DNA of 64,000 bases from UBA995 sp035477115 (lineage in GTDB: Bacteria; Bacillota; Sulfobacillia; UBA995): assembly GCA_035477115.1 (NCBI GenBank), contig DATIKW010000039.1, positions 62,001 to 126,000 on the forward strand, written 5' to 3'. This document shows, piece after piece, positions 50,884 to 59,595 of this stretch. Both the position numbers and the translations under genes were made by a program. The stretch's first letter is position 1. Each line of letters opens with the position of its first letter. The notes beneath the pieces are model-generated. The model was not told the origin of the DNA, did not search any database, and was given only the letters and a program-made list of their open reading frames with translations.

Positions 50884-52401
50884 CTATACCGGGCGGACCA
50901 GGAAACGATGCAGCACGGGGCGCGCGTCGGTGGTGACGTTGATCCCCAGCTTGCGCAAGGCATCCTCGTCGCCGTGGCTTGGGGCGTGCGTCGTGTGCAT
51001 CTCGCAGTTCTTCAGCCGCGGCAACTGCCCGAGCCCGAGTTCGGCCGCCGGGTTGGTGGCGGCGCTGATGGCCAGCGCGATCAGGGTCTCCGACAGGTCA
51101 AGACTTTCAGAGCGGCCCTGAAGGACATCGCTCTTCAAGTGGTTGATACTGCCGATGACCGAAGGCGAAAGGAGGTGAATGGCGTCGGGCAGCCGCGCCA
51201 GCTGTTTGATGGCATTGAGGGCCATGGCGGCCTCGGCGTGCAGGAGGGGCGAGTTCTTGCCGGTGACGATCGTCCCGTCCGGCAGTTCGATGGCCGCGCC
51301 GCAGTATACGCCCTTATGTCCCTTGCCGCTGGGGGCGGCCTCGTCAGCGGCACGGCGCGCGGGTTCGACCACCACTCGCTGGTGGACGGAAGTGCCGGTC
51401 CCATCCAGTAGTTCCTGGACCCGCTCCACGGTTGAGGGCCGTTCCAGGCGGCGCAGGACCTCCCACCGGTATCGGAAGTAACGGCGAATCAGCTCCTGGC
51501 GGCCCGCTTCGCTGGCCGCCTCGTCGTCGATGATTCCGCGCTCGACCTCGTTGACGCCCATGTCGGTGGGTGATCGATATGGGCCTTCCCGCCACAGGCG
51601 CCCCATGATCCGCTGCATGATGCGGAAGTTCTCCACATCCCGATTGTAGGTCGCGGCGCTAATGCCATAAGCCTGCAGATGAAAGGGGTCGATCATCACC
51701 CGGTCGCCGATGTCGGCGGTGGCCGCTTCATAGGCCAGGTTCACCGGGTGGTCTGCGGCCAGACCCCATACCGGGAAGGTCTCGAACTTGGCGAAGCCTG
51801 CCTCTACCTGGTTACGCCGGTGATGATACACCTGGGCAAGGCAGGTCGCCATCTTGCCGCTACCCGGGCCGGCGCCGGTCACGATGACCAGGGGGGCGGT
51901 CGTGGGTATCGGCTGGTGGCGGCCATACCCATCATCGCTGACGATCCGGTCAACGTCTTCCGGATAGCCGTCAAGTTCCGGTTGCAGGTACACGCGGATA
52001 TCCCTGCTCTCGAGGTAGGCGGCGAGCCGGGAAGCCCTCTCTTCACCCTGATAGCGGGTTATGACCACCGCGAATACCTCGAACTGGTGGGCGAGGAGAT
52101 CCTCGAGCGATTTCAGGGTGGCATTGTCATAGGTCAGCCCGAAATCCCCGCGCACCCGCCCCCGCTGGATGTCGGGGGCGGCCACGCAGAAGAGGATCTG
52201 CAGCCGCCGCTTGAGCGAGCGCAAGATCCGCAACTTGGCATCGGGGTGATATCCGGGCAGCACCCGGGCGGCGTGGTAATCGAACAGGAGTTTCCCCCCG
52301 AACTCGAGGTAGAGCTTGCCGGAGAAGATCTCCAGCCGCTTGACGATGGCCTGGTTTTGCGCGGCGAGATAGCGGTCGGTATCGAACGCGAGTCGGTGCA
52401 T
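50884..52401 (-). CDS. DUF1846 family protein
   Basis: This 505-residue cytosolic protein matches DUF1846 over its full length. It has FDTDRYLAAQNQAIVKRL, KLYLEFGGKLLFDYHAARVLPGY and a P-loop-like VIVTGAGPGSGKMATCLAQ. KFETFPVWGLAADHPVNLAYEAATADIGD, NRDVENFRIMQRIMG and a C-terminal GAAIELPDGTIVTGKNSPLLHAEAA follow. The family is common in Bacillota. Its biochemical role is not established; the glycine-rich loop suggests nucleotide binding. It is divergent from the XRE-TPR regulator gene across 217 bp. Confidence 0.92.
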   Translation of the reverse strand: MHRLAFDTDRYLAAQNQAIVKRLEIFSGKLYLEFGGKLLFDYHAARVLPGYHPDAKLRILRSLKRRLQILFCVAAPDIQRGRVRGDFGLTYDNATLKSLEDLLAHQFEVFAVVITRYQGEERASRLAAYLESRDIRVYLQPELDGYPEDVDRIVSDDGYGRHQPIPTTAPLVIVTGAGPGSGKMATCLAQVYHHRRNQVEAGFAKFETFPVWGLAADHPVNLAYEAATADIGDRVMIDPFHLQAYGISAATYNRDVENFRIMQRIMGRLWREGPYRSPTDMGVNEVERGIIDDEAASEAGRQELIRRYFRYRWEVLRRLERPSTVERVQELLDGTGTSVHQRVVVEPARRAADEAAPSGKGHKGVYCGAAIELPDGTIVTGKNSPLLHAEAAMALNAIKQLARLPDAIHLLSPSVIGSINHLKSDVLQGRSESLDLSETLIALAISAATNPAAELGLGQLPRLKNCEMHTTHAPSHGDEDALRKLGINVTTDARPVLHRFLVRPV

Positions 52402-52618
52402 GATCGGCCTCCCTGGTCCAGTACTTCTGCCGGGCCCGCTCCGGATTCCTGCCGCGACTCCACCTGACCCGGGTCGGCGCGAACCCGCGGGAGTGGGACC
52501 TCGTCCTGGGAATTAGTCTGACTCAAGCCGGGAAGGAGTAGAGCTAAGGGACGGGGAATTGGGCAAGCTGCCGGCGCCGGCAGACAAGGCAGGTGCCGCT
52601 GACGGAGGAGATGAGCCG

Positions 52619-53971
52619 GTGAAGCTCGGAGAGAAGTTACGCAAGGCCCGCCGGGAACGACAGCTCACCCAACGCGAATTGGCGGGCAAGGACTTCACCG
52701 CGCCCTTCATCAGCCAGGTTGAGAAGGGGCTGACCATGCCCTCGCTGAAAGCCCTGATAACTCTGGCTAATCGCCTGGGTTACCCCCCGGGCTATTTCCT
52801 CGAAACGCGGGCCGAAACCGAGCGGGACCGCTGCGACATGCTGATCAACCTCGGACGGTGTGCGCTGATCCTCGGTGACCTCGATGCGGCCGATAAGCGG
52901 CTCGCCGATGCGCTCCGCCTGGCCGAGGACCTCGGCGATGGCATCCGCCGGGCGACGGCCAGGTTCCACCTGGCGGCGGTACATGGGCTGAGGGGAGAGG
53001 ATCCGCGCGCGCGGGTGGAACTGGAGGCCGCGCTGACGGAGTTCGAACGGTACGCTGATGCGCCCCGCGCCGCGGCCGTCCACTTTGAACTCGGAGTCCT
53101 CAAGCAGCAGTCGCGCGATTACCGGGGGGCGATACAGGTCTACCAGCGGGCGCTGGAAGCCCTGAACGGGACCGATGACCCGGTGATGGAGGCGAAGATC
53201 CGGGCCAACCTCGGCGCAGCTCACCTCAGCCTCGAGGAATCGGAGATCGGCGGTGAACTCATCCGGGAAGCAGCCCAGCGGTCACGCCATTTCGCCAACC
53301 TCAAGGCCATGGGAACGGCGGCCATGGAGCGGGCCATTGCCGCTGAGGGGCGGGGCGACCGCGAAGGGGCCCGGGCGGAGTCTGACCGGGCGCGCCTGGT
53401 GCTGGAGTCCATGGACCAGGTGGCCCTGGCGGCCCGCTTGCAGGGTTATCTGGGTCTGCTGGCGGCCAGCCTGGGCCAATGGGAGGAGGCAGGACGCCAT
53501 CACCACCGGAGCCTGTCGCTGCATCGCTGTATCTGCGATCGCCGGGGAGAAGCGGTCGCGTTGCTGGAACTCGCCCGCTATCACCAACACCGCGAGGAAG
53601 CCGGGCCGGCCCTCGACCGGGCGCGGGAGGCACTATCCATTGCCGGGGAACTGGACTCGCCCGGCGACCTCGCCCGGGCTCATTTCGTCGTGGGCAGTAT
53701 TTGCCGGCGGAACGGCCTGAGCGATGAAGCGCTACCCTACCTGGTGGCGAGCATGAGGGGTTTTGAGCAGCTTTCCCGGTACGGGGAGCTTGCGGGCAGC
53801 TATTATGAGCTGGGGGAGTTGCTGTTAGCCCAAGGCCGGAAAGAGGAAGCTCTCGACTACTTTCAGAAGGCCGCGTCGCTCTTACGGGGATCGCGAGGGG
53901 GGCATCCGATTGCCGGCGGGGAAAGGGAGGGCGATGCCGATAGCCTCACCCATCTCGATCCCATCCGCTAG
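52619..53971 (+). CDS. XRE-family HTH regulator with TPR domain
   Basis: This 450-residue regulator starts at GTG 52619 with GGAGGAG 8 nt upstream. An N-terminal HTH (LGEKLRKARRERQLTQRELA, then FISQVEKGLTMPSLKALITLANRL) is followed by about nine TPR-like helix pairs to the C-terminus (AIQVYQRALEALNGTDDPV, EALDYFQKAASLL and others). The layout is that of RRNPP-like or sporulation-linked TPR regulators that bind peptides or proteins. No short signalling-peptide gene is visible next to it. Its last 4 bp overlap the convergent deacetylase gene. Confidence 0.87.
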   Translation: MKLGEKLRKARRERQLTQRELAGKDFTAPFISQVEKGLTMPSLKALITLANRLGYPPGYFLETRAETERDRCDMLINLGRCALILGDLDAADKRLADALRLAEDLGDGIRRATARFHLAAVHGLRGEDPRARVELEAALTEFERYADAPRAAAVHFELGVLKQQSRDYRGAIQVYQRALEALNGTDDPVMEAKIRANLGAAHLSLEESEIGGELIREAAQRSRHFANLKAMGTAAMERAIAAEGRGDREGARAESDRARLVLESMDQVALAARLQGYLGLLAASLGQWEEAGRHHHRSLSLHRCICDRRGEAVALLELARYHQHREEAGPALDRAREALSIAGELDSPGDLARAHFVVGSICRRNGLSDEALPYLVASMRGFEQLSRYGELAGSYYELGELLLAQGRKEEALDYFQKAASLLRGSRGGHPIAGGEREGDADSLTHLDPIR

Positions 53972-54750
53972 CGGTCGGTCGGCCGGCGGTGCTGGAACCC
54001 GCGATGGTCGATGCGGAAATCCTCCCGGTACACGAGTTCCGAGATGGGCACGAGGCGGTAGCCGCGGGCCCGAAGTCCACTGATGATCGGCGACAGCGCC
54101 GTCGGCGTGTGTTCGCCGTCATTGTGGAACAGGACGATGGCCCCGGGATGTGCCTGGTCCAGCACTCTTTCGACGATGCGCTCGGGACGGGTCGGGCGCC
54201 AGTCGAGCGAGTCGAGGCTCCACTGGATGGTCAGGTAGCCGAGTTCCTCCGCCACCTCGATGACCCGGTCCGAGTAAGCGCCGAACGGCGGGCGGAAGAG
54301 GAACGGCTCTCCACCCTCGAACCGCTGTAGTTGCCGGTGAACCGTCCCGATCTCGCGGGCGATCGCCTCGCGGCCGAGCGCATCCAGGCGCGGGTGGGTG
54401 GCGCTGTGGTTGCCGAGGTCATGGCCGGCGGCCACGATCTTCTCGACCATCTCCGGGTAGCGGTCGATCCAGAAACCCACGAGGAAGAACGTGGCTCGAA
54501 CATCATGGCCGGCCAGAATGGCCAGAATCTCCGGGGTCCGCCCCGCCCCCCAGGCCGCATCGAAGGAGAGGGCCATGACCGGTTCCGCGGTCGCCACCGC
54601 ATACACGGGCAGCCGCCGGCCAATGCCGGCGCCGGCCGCCAGCGCTTGGCCCATTGCCGCCCTCGCGGGCGGACGGGCGAGGGCCGCTGCCAGCAAGGGG
54701 ACGGCAATGGCGGCCAGGACGACCGCTCGGCGACGGCAGATGACGACCAC
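53968..54750 (-). CDS. PdaB-like polysaccharide deacetylase (sporulation-type)
   Basis: This 260-residue exported CE4-family protein has an N-terminal signal anchor (AVVLAAIAVPLLAAALA). NodB motifs are MALSFDAAWGAGRTPEIL (motif 1, with the second Asp replaced by Ala as in PdaB), HSATHPRL (motif 2, both His present), RPPFGAYSD (motif 3) and IVLFHNDGEHT (motif 5 region). PdaB-type proteins act on the spore cortex or spore-related glycan. The motif-1 change often marks altered or reduced activity. It is convergent with the XRE-TPR gene with a 4-bp overlap. Confidence 0.86.
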   Translation of the reverse strand: MVVICRRRAVVLAAIAVPLLAAALARPPARAAMGQALAAGAGIGRRLPVYAVATAEPVMALSFDAAWGAGRTPEILAILAGHDVRATFFLVGFWIDRYPEMVEKIVAAGHDLGNHSATHPRLDALGREAIAREIGTVHRQLQRFEGGEPFLFRPPFGAYSDRVIEVAEELGYLTIQWSLDSLDWRPTRPERIVERVLDQAHPGAIVLFHNDGEHTPTALSPIISGLRARGYRLVPISELVYREDFRIDHRGFQHRRPTDR

Positions 54751-54801
54751 CGGCCCTCTCCTCCCGTCATCATGGGTACGTCGCCGGCCTCCGTATCAGA
54801 A

Positions 54802-56130
54802 TCAACTTCGGGCCGCCTTCTCAGCATGTAAACGTTCGACCGCGTTCCTCATCGCATCCAGGCGCGCGCCGTGCAAAGGATACGCCCGCAGGCATAGCCA
54901 GGTCAGGACCAGGGCGGCGATCGGCACGACGGTCATCAAGGCCCGGAAGGCCAGGATGGCGCCGGCCGGCTGCACCGCGAGGTAGGCGTCATAGCCTCCG
55001 AAGTGGAGCATCCCCGTGACCACCAGGGCCTGCAAGGAGATGGCCAGCCGGATGAACAGGCCGTTGATGCCGAAGTACATGCCCTCGCGGCGGGTGCCGG
55101 TATGCAGTTCATCCTCGTCGCATACATCGGCGATGAGGATGTTCACGAGGACGATGAGCCCCGCCAGCCCCGCCCCCATCAAGGTGGTCGTGACCACCCC
55201 GCCCACGAAGGTGCGGACGAAGGCGAAGGGGATGAGGGCCCCGGCGAAGAGCACGGTCGATGCCATCAGGGCCCAGCGGGCGCCCCGCCGTACCGCGACC
55301 CCGGCCCAGCCGTACACCATCGGCAGCGCCATGACGAAGGTTGCGCCCAACATGATCGAGGTCTCGGTTTCCCCGCCGCCCAGCACGTACTTGACGTAGA
55401 AAGGCACGGTGGCCGTGAGGACGATGAAGGCGAACTGGATGAAAGTGTTGGCGAGGACGATAGTCACGAAGGAGCGGTTGCGGAAGGTGTGGCCGAGGGC
55501 CTGGCGGAGACCCAGCGGCCGGTCACGGGAGTACTCCGGGCGCTCGCGCCCCCCCCATACCGCCACCGCCAGCGATACGGCGGTGAGCAGCCCGAACAGC
55601 ATTCCCAGCGCCCGCCAGCCCCACGCCCCGTAGATGACCGGCGGCAGGGCGATCCCCAGGATCAAGCCGATGATCGAGAATGCCTCCCGCCAGGCGGCCA
55701 CTTCCGCGCGTTCGCGGAGGGTCCGGGCGATCTCGGGAAAGAGAGCCGTCCAGTTGAGGATGACCAGCGAGAACAAGGTGTCAAACAGGAAGATGGTGCC
55801 GAGGAAGTAGGCGAAGAGGAGCCCCATCTGGTCCGGTCCGAAAGGCGGCGTCCATACCAGGTAGAAAGCGACCGCGAGCGGCAAGGCGCCGAGGGCGATG
55901 TACGGGGTCCGCCGGCCCCAGCGGGTGCGAGTTCGGTCGGAGAGCTGGCCGAACAACGGGTCGTTGACGGCATTCCAGAGGCCGTACAGGAAGAAACCGA
56001 GGCCGTACAGGGCGGTGCTTAGCTTGGCCACATCCAGGTAGAAGAACATGACGTAGGTGCCAAATGCCTGGTAGGCCAGGGCTGCTGCCAGGGAACCGCT
56101 GCTGTATGCCACCATGCGCGTCCGGTTCAT
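54802..56130 (-). CDS. GPH-family (MFS) sugar:cation symporter-like transporter
   Basis: This 442-residue polytopic protein starts at ATG 56130 with GGAGGGAAGG upstream. Family marks are LAYQAFGTYVMFFYLDVA in helix 1, NDPLFGQLSDRTRTRWGRRTPYI (the GPH/MFS loop 2-3 motif) and about 12 spans. VNILIADVCDEDELHTGTRREGMYFG near the end is conserved in the GPH (glycoside-pentoside-hexuronide) family. The substrate is unknown. It is the next gene after the deacetylase on the same strand, and a glycan breakdown product is one candidate. Confidence 0.88.
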   Translation of the reverse strand: MNRTRMVAYSSGSLAAALAYQAFGTYVMFFYLDVAKLSTALYGLGFFLYGLWNAVNDPLFGQLSDRTRTRWGRRTPYIALGALPLAVAFYLVWTPPFGPDQMGLLFAYFLGTIFLFDTLFSLVILNWTALFPEIARTLRERAEVAAWREAFSIIGLILGIALPPVIYGAWGWRALGMLFGLLTAVSLAVAVWGGRERPEYSRDRPLGLRQALGHTFRNRSFVTIVLANTFIQFAFIVLTATVPFYVKYVLGGGETETSIMLGATFVMALPMVYGWAGVAVRRGARWALMASTVLFAGALIPFAFVRTFVGGVVTTTLMGAGLAGLIVLVNILIADVCDEDELHTGTRREGMYFGINGLFIRLAISLQALVVTGMLHFGGYDAYLAVQPAGAILAFRALMTVVPIAALVLTWLCLRAYPLHGARLDAMRNAVERLHAEKAARS

Positions 56131-56299
56131 CCGGCCTTCCCTCCTCTCATCGCCCGCCCTTTCCACCTCGCGACCGCCGGTTCCTGCCGCCGGCCATGGC
56201 GCCGTCGCTCATCGCGCGGGGCGGGAAGGGTTTGGGGCGTGAACCGGGAATGATCGTCACGGTTGGAGGAAGATCTTCCCGAGGAGGAGTGCGCCGTCC

Positions 56300-56836
56300 A
56301 TGACCATCCCCGATAGCTTCCCGCTGGCGCGGGCGATTGCCGGTCGAGTGAGCGTACGCCAGTTCAAGCCGACGCCGATCCCCGAGGAACACCTGCGGGC
56401 CATGCTGTCCGCCGCCGTGCAGGCTCCCAGCGCCGGCAACCGGCAACCCTGGCGCTTCCTGGTGGTGCGTGACCCCGATCTCCGCCAGCGCCTGGCCCAG
56501 GCTGCCCATGGACAGAGTTTCGTGGCCGCCGCTCCCGTGGCCATCGTCGTCCTGGCGGACCTGCCCCGCACCGAAAGCCGATACGGATCCCGGGGCACCT
56601 CCCTGTATGCCCTGCAAGACACGGCAGCCGCCATTCAGAACATCCTGTTGACAGCAGTGAGTCTCGGGTACGGCACCTGCTGGGTGGGGGCGTTCGCCGA
56701 GGAACAGGCAGCCGCGGCGCTCGACCTGCCGCCCGCCCTGCGCCCGGTGGCCATCATCGCCGTGGGCGTTCCGGCCGGCACCCCTCGGCCGCGGGAGCGC
56801 CGTCCGCTGGAGGAGGTCGTGGAGTTCCGCGGCTGA
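56300..56836 (+). CDS. Nitroreductase family FMN oxidoreductase
   Basis: This 178-residue homodimeric FMN enzyme starts at ATG 56300 after GGAGGAG. Motifs are RVSVRQFKPTPIP (FMN phosphate contacts), APSAGNRQPWRFLVV and the ILLTAVSLGYGTCWVGAF block near residue 115-135. The family reduces nitroaromatics, quinones or flavins with NAD(P)H, so the substrate cannot be assigned. It is divergent from the transporter across 169 bp and ends 105 bp before the ATP-grasp cassette. Confidence 0.88.
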   Translation: MTIPDSFPLARAIAGRVSVRQFKPTPIPEEHLRAMLSAAVQAPSAGNRQPWRFLVVRDPDLRQRLAQAAHGQSFVAAAPVAIVVLADLPRTESRYGSRGTSLYALQDTAAAIQNILLTAVSLGYGTCWVGAFAEEQAAAALDLPPALRPVAIIAVGVPAGTPRPRERRPLEEVVEFRG

Positions 56837-56941
56837 CAGGCGCGCAGATGTAGATCCTCGCCATAGGTCACTCCTCTCGACACCCGCGCCCGGGGTTTTC
56901 ATAAGCTGTTGACGGAATGCTGGGGGTCGGGGGGGTTGGCC

Positions 56942-58285
56942 ATGATCGTCGGGGTTCGCCATGCTCCGGCCGACCGGCTGTGCCTGCCGCCGGGGCTCGA
57001 GATGGCCGGAGGCGGGCGGGTTAATCTCAGATTTGGCGCGGCCGGCGCCCGTGTCCCCTGGGTGCAAGGCGATGACCCGTGGCTCAGCCTGCCGCGCCCC
57101 CTCGCCCGCCGCCTCGGCGTCCCCCTCCCCTCGCGCCTCCGGTTGAGCTGGCTCCCCCTCCGCCGTACGCTGCGGCTGGGACCGGCAGTAGGGATCCTGG
57201 TGCGCAAGGCGCCCAGCCGCTTCGGGCCGTTCGGTCCCCAGGCTGCGTTCATCCGGGAACTGATGGAGGCGGCCACTTCCCTTGGCATCTTCCTGTATGC
57301 GTTCAGTCCCGCTGACGTTCGCTGGGCGCGGCGTCGCATCAAGGGTTATCGCTATGGGGAGCACGGTGTCTGGAGGACCGGGCCCTGCCCTTATCCGGAC
57401 GTGCTATGGGACCGGGGGTTCTTCTCCGGGGCAGCCCACCGCCGCTACTGGCACACCCGCGGCCGGCTGCTCGCCGCCCGCCCGGGGATGAAGATCGTCA
57501 ACGCCATTTTCGGGAACAAATGGCGGGTCCACCGCCTGCTGCGCCGCCACCCCGAGGTGTCACAGCACCTGCCGCATACCTTGTGGTGCCGGGGGCCGGC
57601 GGGGATAGTCTCCATGGTCCGCCGCCATGGGACGGCGTACCTGAAGCCGGTCGCCGGCGCGAAAGGGCGCGGCATCATGCGCGTGCAGCGGCTGGCGTCC
57701 GGCCGGTTCCGCTTTCAGACCGCGTCGCGCACCTGTTTCGGCAGCCTGCGCGCCGTTGCTGCCCGAGCCTGGAAGCGGGCCGGCCGTCGCTACCTGGTGC
57801 AGCAAGGGATCGACCTGGCAAGTCCGTTCGGACAACCAGGGGACCTGCGCCTGGTCGTACAGAAAGACGGTCGGGGAACCTGGCAAGTCACGGGCGGGGC
57901 AATGCGGGTCGCAGCTGCCGGGAGGATCACCTCCAACCTTCACCGGGGCGGCCACGCGGTAGCGCTGGAGGACGCTGTGCGGCGAATGGTGGGCGAGGGA
58001 CGATATGGGTCCGCGCTGGCCGCCGCCAACCGACTGGCCCTGGATGTGGCGCGGATCGTGGAAGCGGCGGCCGGTCCCTCGGGAGAGATGGGCATCGATC
58101 TCGCCATGGATCGTTCCGGCCGCATCTGGTTCCTCGAGACGAACTCCAAGCTGGCCCGGACAGTCTTCCTGCAACTCGGTCAGACGGAAGTTCGGCGCAA
58201 GTCCATCGTCCGCCCCCTCATCTGGGCCGCGCGGCAAGCTGGTTTCGCCCAGTCCGGCGACGTGCTGGAAGGTGATGGCATTTGA
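56942..58285 (+). CDS. YheC/YheD-type ATP-grasp protein (copy 1)
   Basis: This 447-residue protein belongs to the YheC/YheD group of ATP-grasp ligases known from endospore-forming bacteria. ATG 56942 (MIVGVRHAPADRL) is used. The N-terminal half has a YheC/D domain with VGILVRKAPSRFGPFG and LYAFSPADVRWARRR. The ATP-grasp half shows nucleotide Lys in AYLKPVAGAKGRGIM, YLVQQGIDLASPFGQPGDLRLVVQKD, and the metal-binding GEMGIDLAMD...WFLETNSKL. It probably forms an amide or ester bond using ATP, with an unknown acceptor. Its TGA overlaps the TTG start of copy 2 (TTGA). Confidence 0.86.
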   Translation: MIVGVRHAPADRLCLPPGLEMAGGGRVNLRFGAAGARVPWVQGDDPWLSLPRPLARRLGVPLPSRLRLSWLPLRRTLRLGPAVGILVRKAPSRFGPFGPQAAFIRELMEAATSLGIFLYAFSPADVRWARRRIKGYRYGEHGVWRTGPCPYPDVLWDRGFFSGAAHRRYWHTRGRLLAARPGMKIVNAIFGNKWRVHRLLRRHPEVSQHLPHTLWCRGPAGIVSMVRRHGTAYLKPVAGAKGRGIMRVQRLASGRFRFQTASRTCFGSLRAVAARAWKRAGRRYLVQQGIDLASPFGQPGDLRLVVQKDGRGTWQVTGGAMRVAAAGRITSNLHRGGHAVALEDAVRRMVGEGRYGSALAAANRLALDVARIVEAAAGPSGEMGIDLAMDRSGRIWFLETNSKLARTVFLQLGQTEVRRKSIVRPLIWAARQAGFAQSGDVLEGDGI

Positions 58286-59577
58286 ACCGGGTACGATTGT
58301 CCATCCTCCCGGGCGACGAACTCCGGGCGCGACTGCCCGCGACGGTGCTCGCTCGGCTCGGGGAAAACTCGGGAGTCGGAGTACAACTGGCGGCGGGAGG
58401 GCGTACGGTCTCCGTTCACCTGGCCGCGGGCGCACCGCCCGCCAGGATGCTGCTCACCCGGCCGGTGGCCGAGGTCCTCTCCTTACCGGCAGGGCTCCGA
58501 GTCCGGCTCAGGCGGGCGGCGGATGGTCGGATCCGCCTGGGACCGCTGGTGGGGATCCTCACCTTCCGTTCAGGGCGCAAGCCGTTCGGCCCCCACACCC
58601 CCCTGGTGCGGGCGGTCGCGAGGCGGGCGAATGCGGCGGGGGTGGTCGCGTACGCATTCCGTCCGGATGACATCCGCTGGGCGGACGGGACCGTCTACGG
58701 CCGTTATCGCCAGACCGGCATCTGGCAGCGAGGGAGGTTCCCCTTGCCGGATGTGGTGTACGATCGGATTTCCTGTCGGGCACACGAGGCCCGGCCGGAA
58801 GTGGCGCAGGCCCGCTCCGCCCTCAAGGCGCAGTTGCCTGGTCGGTATTTCCCGCCTGGTTTTCTCGGGAAACTCGCCGTCCACTCCACCTTGGCCGGGG
58901 TCGCAGGGCTGGCCCGCCATCTGCCGGCGACCGCGCCCTTCACCCCGGAGGCGATCGTCCGGATGCTCGGTGCATACCGGCAAGTGTACCTCAAGCCCGA
59001 CGATGGCAGTCGGGGACGGGGCATTCTCCGTCTGGCGCGGCTCTCCGGGTCCGGCGTCCACTACCGGTATGCCGGGGGCGCGGGCGGCCGCGAGCGTTCC
59101 CTCGCCGACTTCCTCGCCGGGCGCGGCAAGGTACTGGCCGACCGGCCTTATCTCGTCCAACAGGGGATCGCGGCCGCCACTTTCGGCAGGCGTCCGTTTG
59201 ACGTCCGGGTGTTACTACAGAGAGATGGCGCCAATCGCTGGCGGATCACCCGCTCGTACGCACGGGTGGCCGGGCCGGGCCGGGTGGTGGCCAATGTCAG
59301 CCGGGGTGGCACGGCACTGGGGCTAGCTCGGGCCGTCCGCAAGCGGTCGGTGCGGCAGTCGATCCGGACGGTCGCGCGCCGCGTACCATCGGCGCTCGAG
59401 AGCGCGCTGGGCGAGCCGCTTGGCGAACTCGGCGTCGATTTGGCCGTCACCCGCGGCGGCAGGGTGTTCATCCTCGAGGTCAATGCCAAGCCTTACCGCA
59501 TGACCTGGGGTTGGGGATCGGGTCCCACCTTCCGCTATCCCTTGGCCTATGCCCGATATCTGGCCCGGCTTATCTGA
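58282..59577 (+). CDS. YheC/YheD-type ATP-grasp protein (copy 2)
   Basis: This second YheC/YheD-type ligase has 431 residues. TTG 58282 overlaps the stop of copy 1 and follows AAGGTGATG. The N-terminal domain has LGPLVGILTFRSGRKPFGPHTPLV and AYAFRPDDIRWADGTVYGRY. The ATP-grasp core has VYLKPDDGSRGRGILRL, YLVQQGIAAATFGRRPFDVRVLLQRD and GELGVDLAVTRGGRVFILEVNAKP (ExNxK). The catalytic residues are intact, so both copies should be active. Divergence between them suggests different substrates or consecutive additions. The amidoligase gene follows by 18 bp. Confidence 0.86.
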   Translation: MNRVRLSILPGDELRARLPATVLARLGENSGVGVQLAAGGRTVSVHLAAGAPPARMLLTRPVAEVLSLPAGLRVRLRRAADGRIRLGPLVGILTFRSGRKPFGPHTPLVRAVARRANAAGVVAYAFRPDDIRWADGTVYGRYRQTGIWQRGRFPLPDVVYDRISCRAHEARPEVAQARSALKAQLPGRYFPPGFLGKLAVHSTLAGVAGLARHLPATAPFTPEAIVRMLGAYRQVYLKPDDGSRGRGILRLARLSGSGVHYRYAGGAGGRERSLADFLAGRGKVLADRPYLVQQGIAAATFGRRPFDVRVLLQRDGANRWRITRSYARVAGPGRVVANVSRGGTALGLARAVRKRSVRQSIRTVARRVPSALESALGEPLGELGVDLAVTRGGRVFILEVNAKPYRMTWGWGSGPTFRYPLAYARYLARLI

Positions 59578-59595
59578 TGTAAGGGAGATCCGCCC

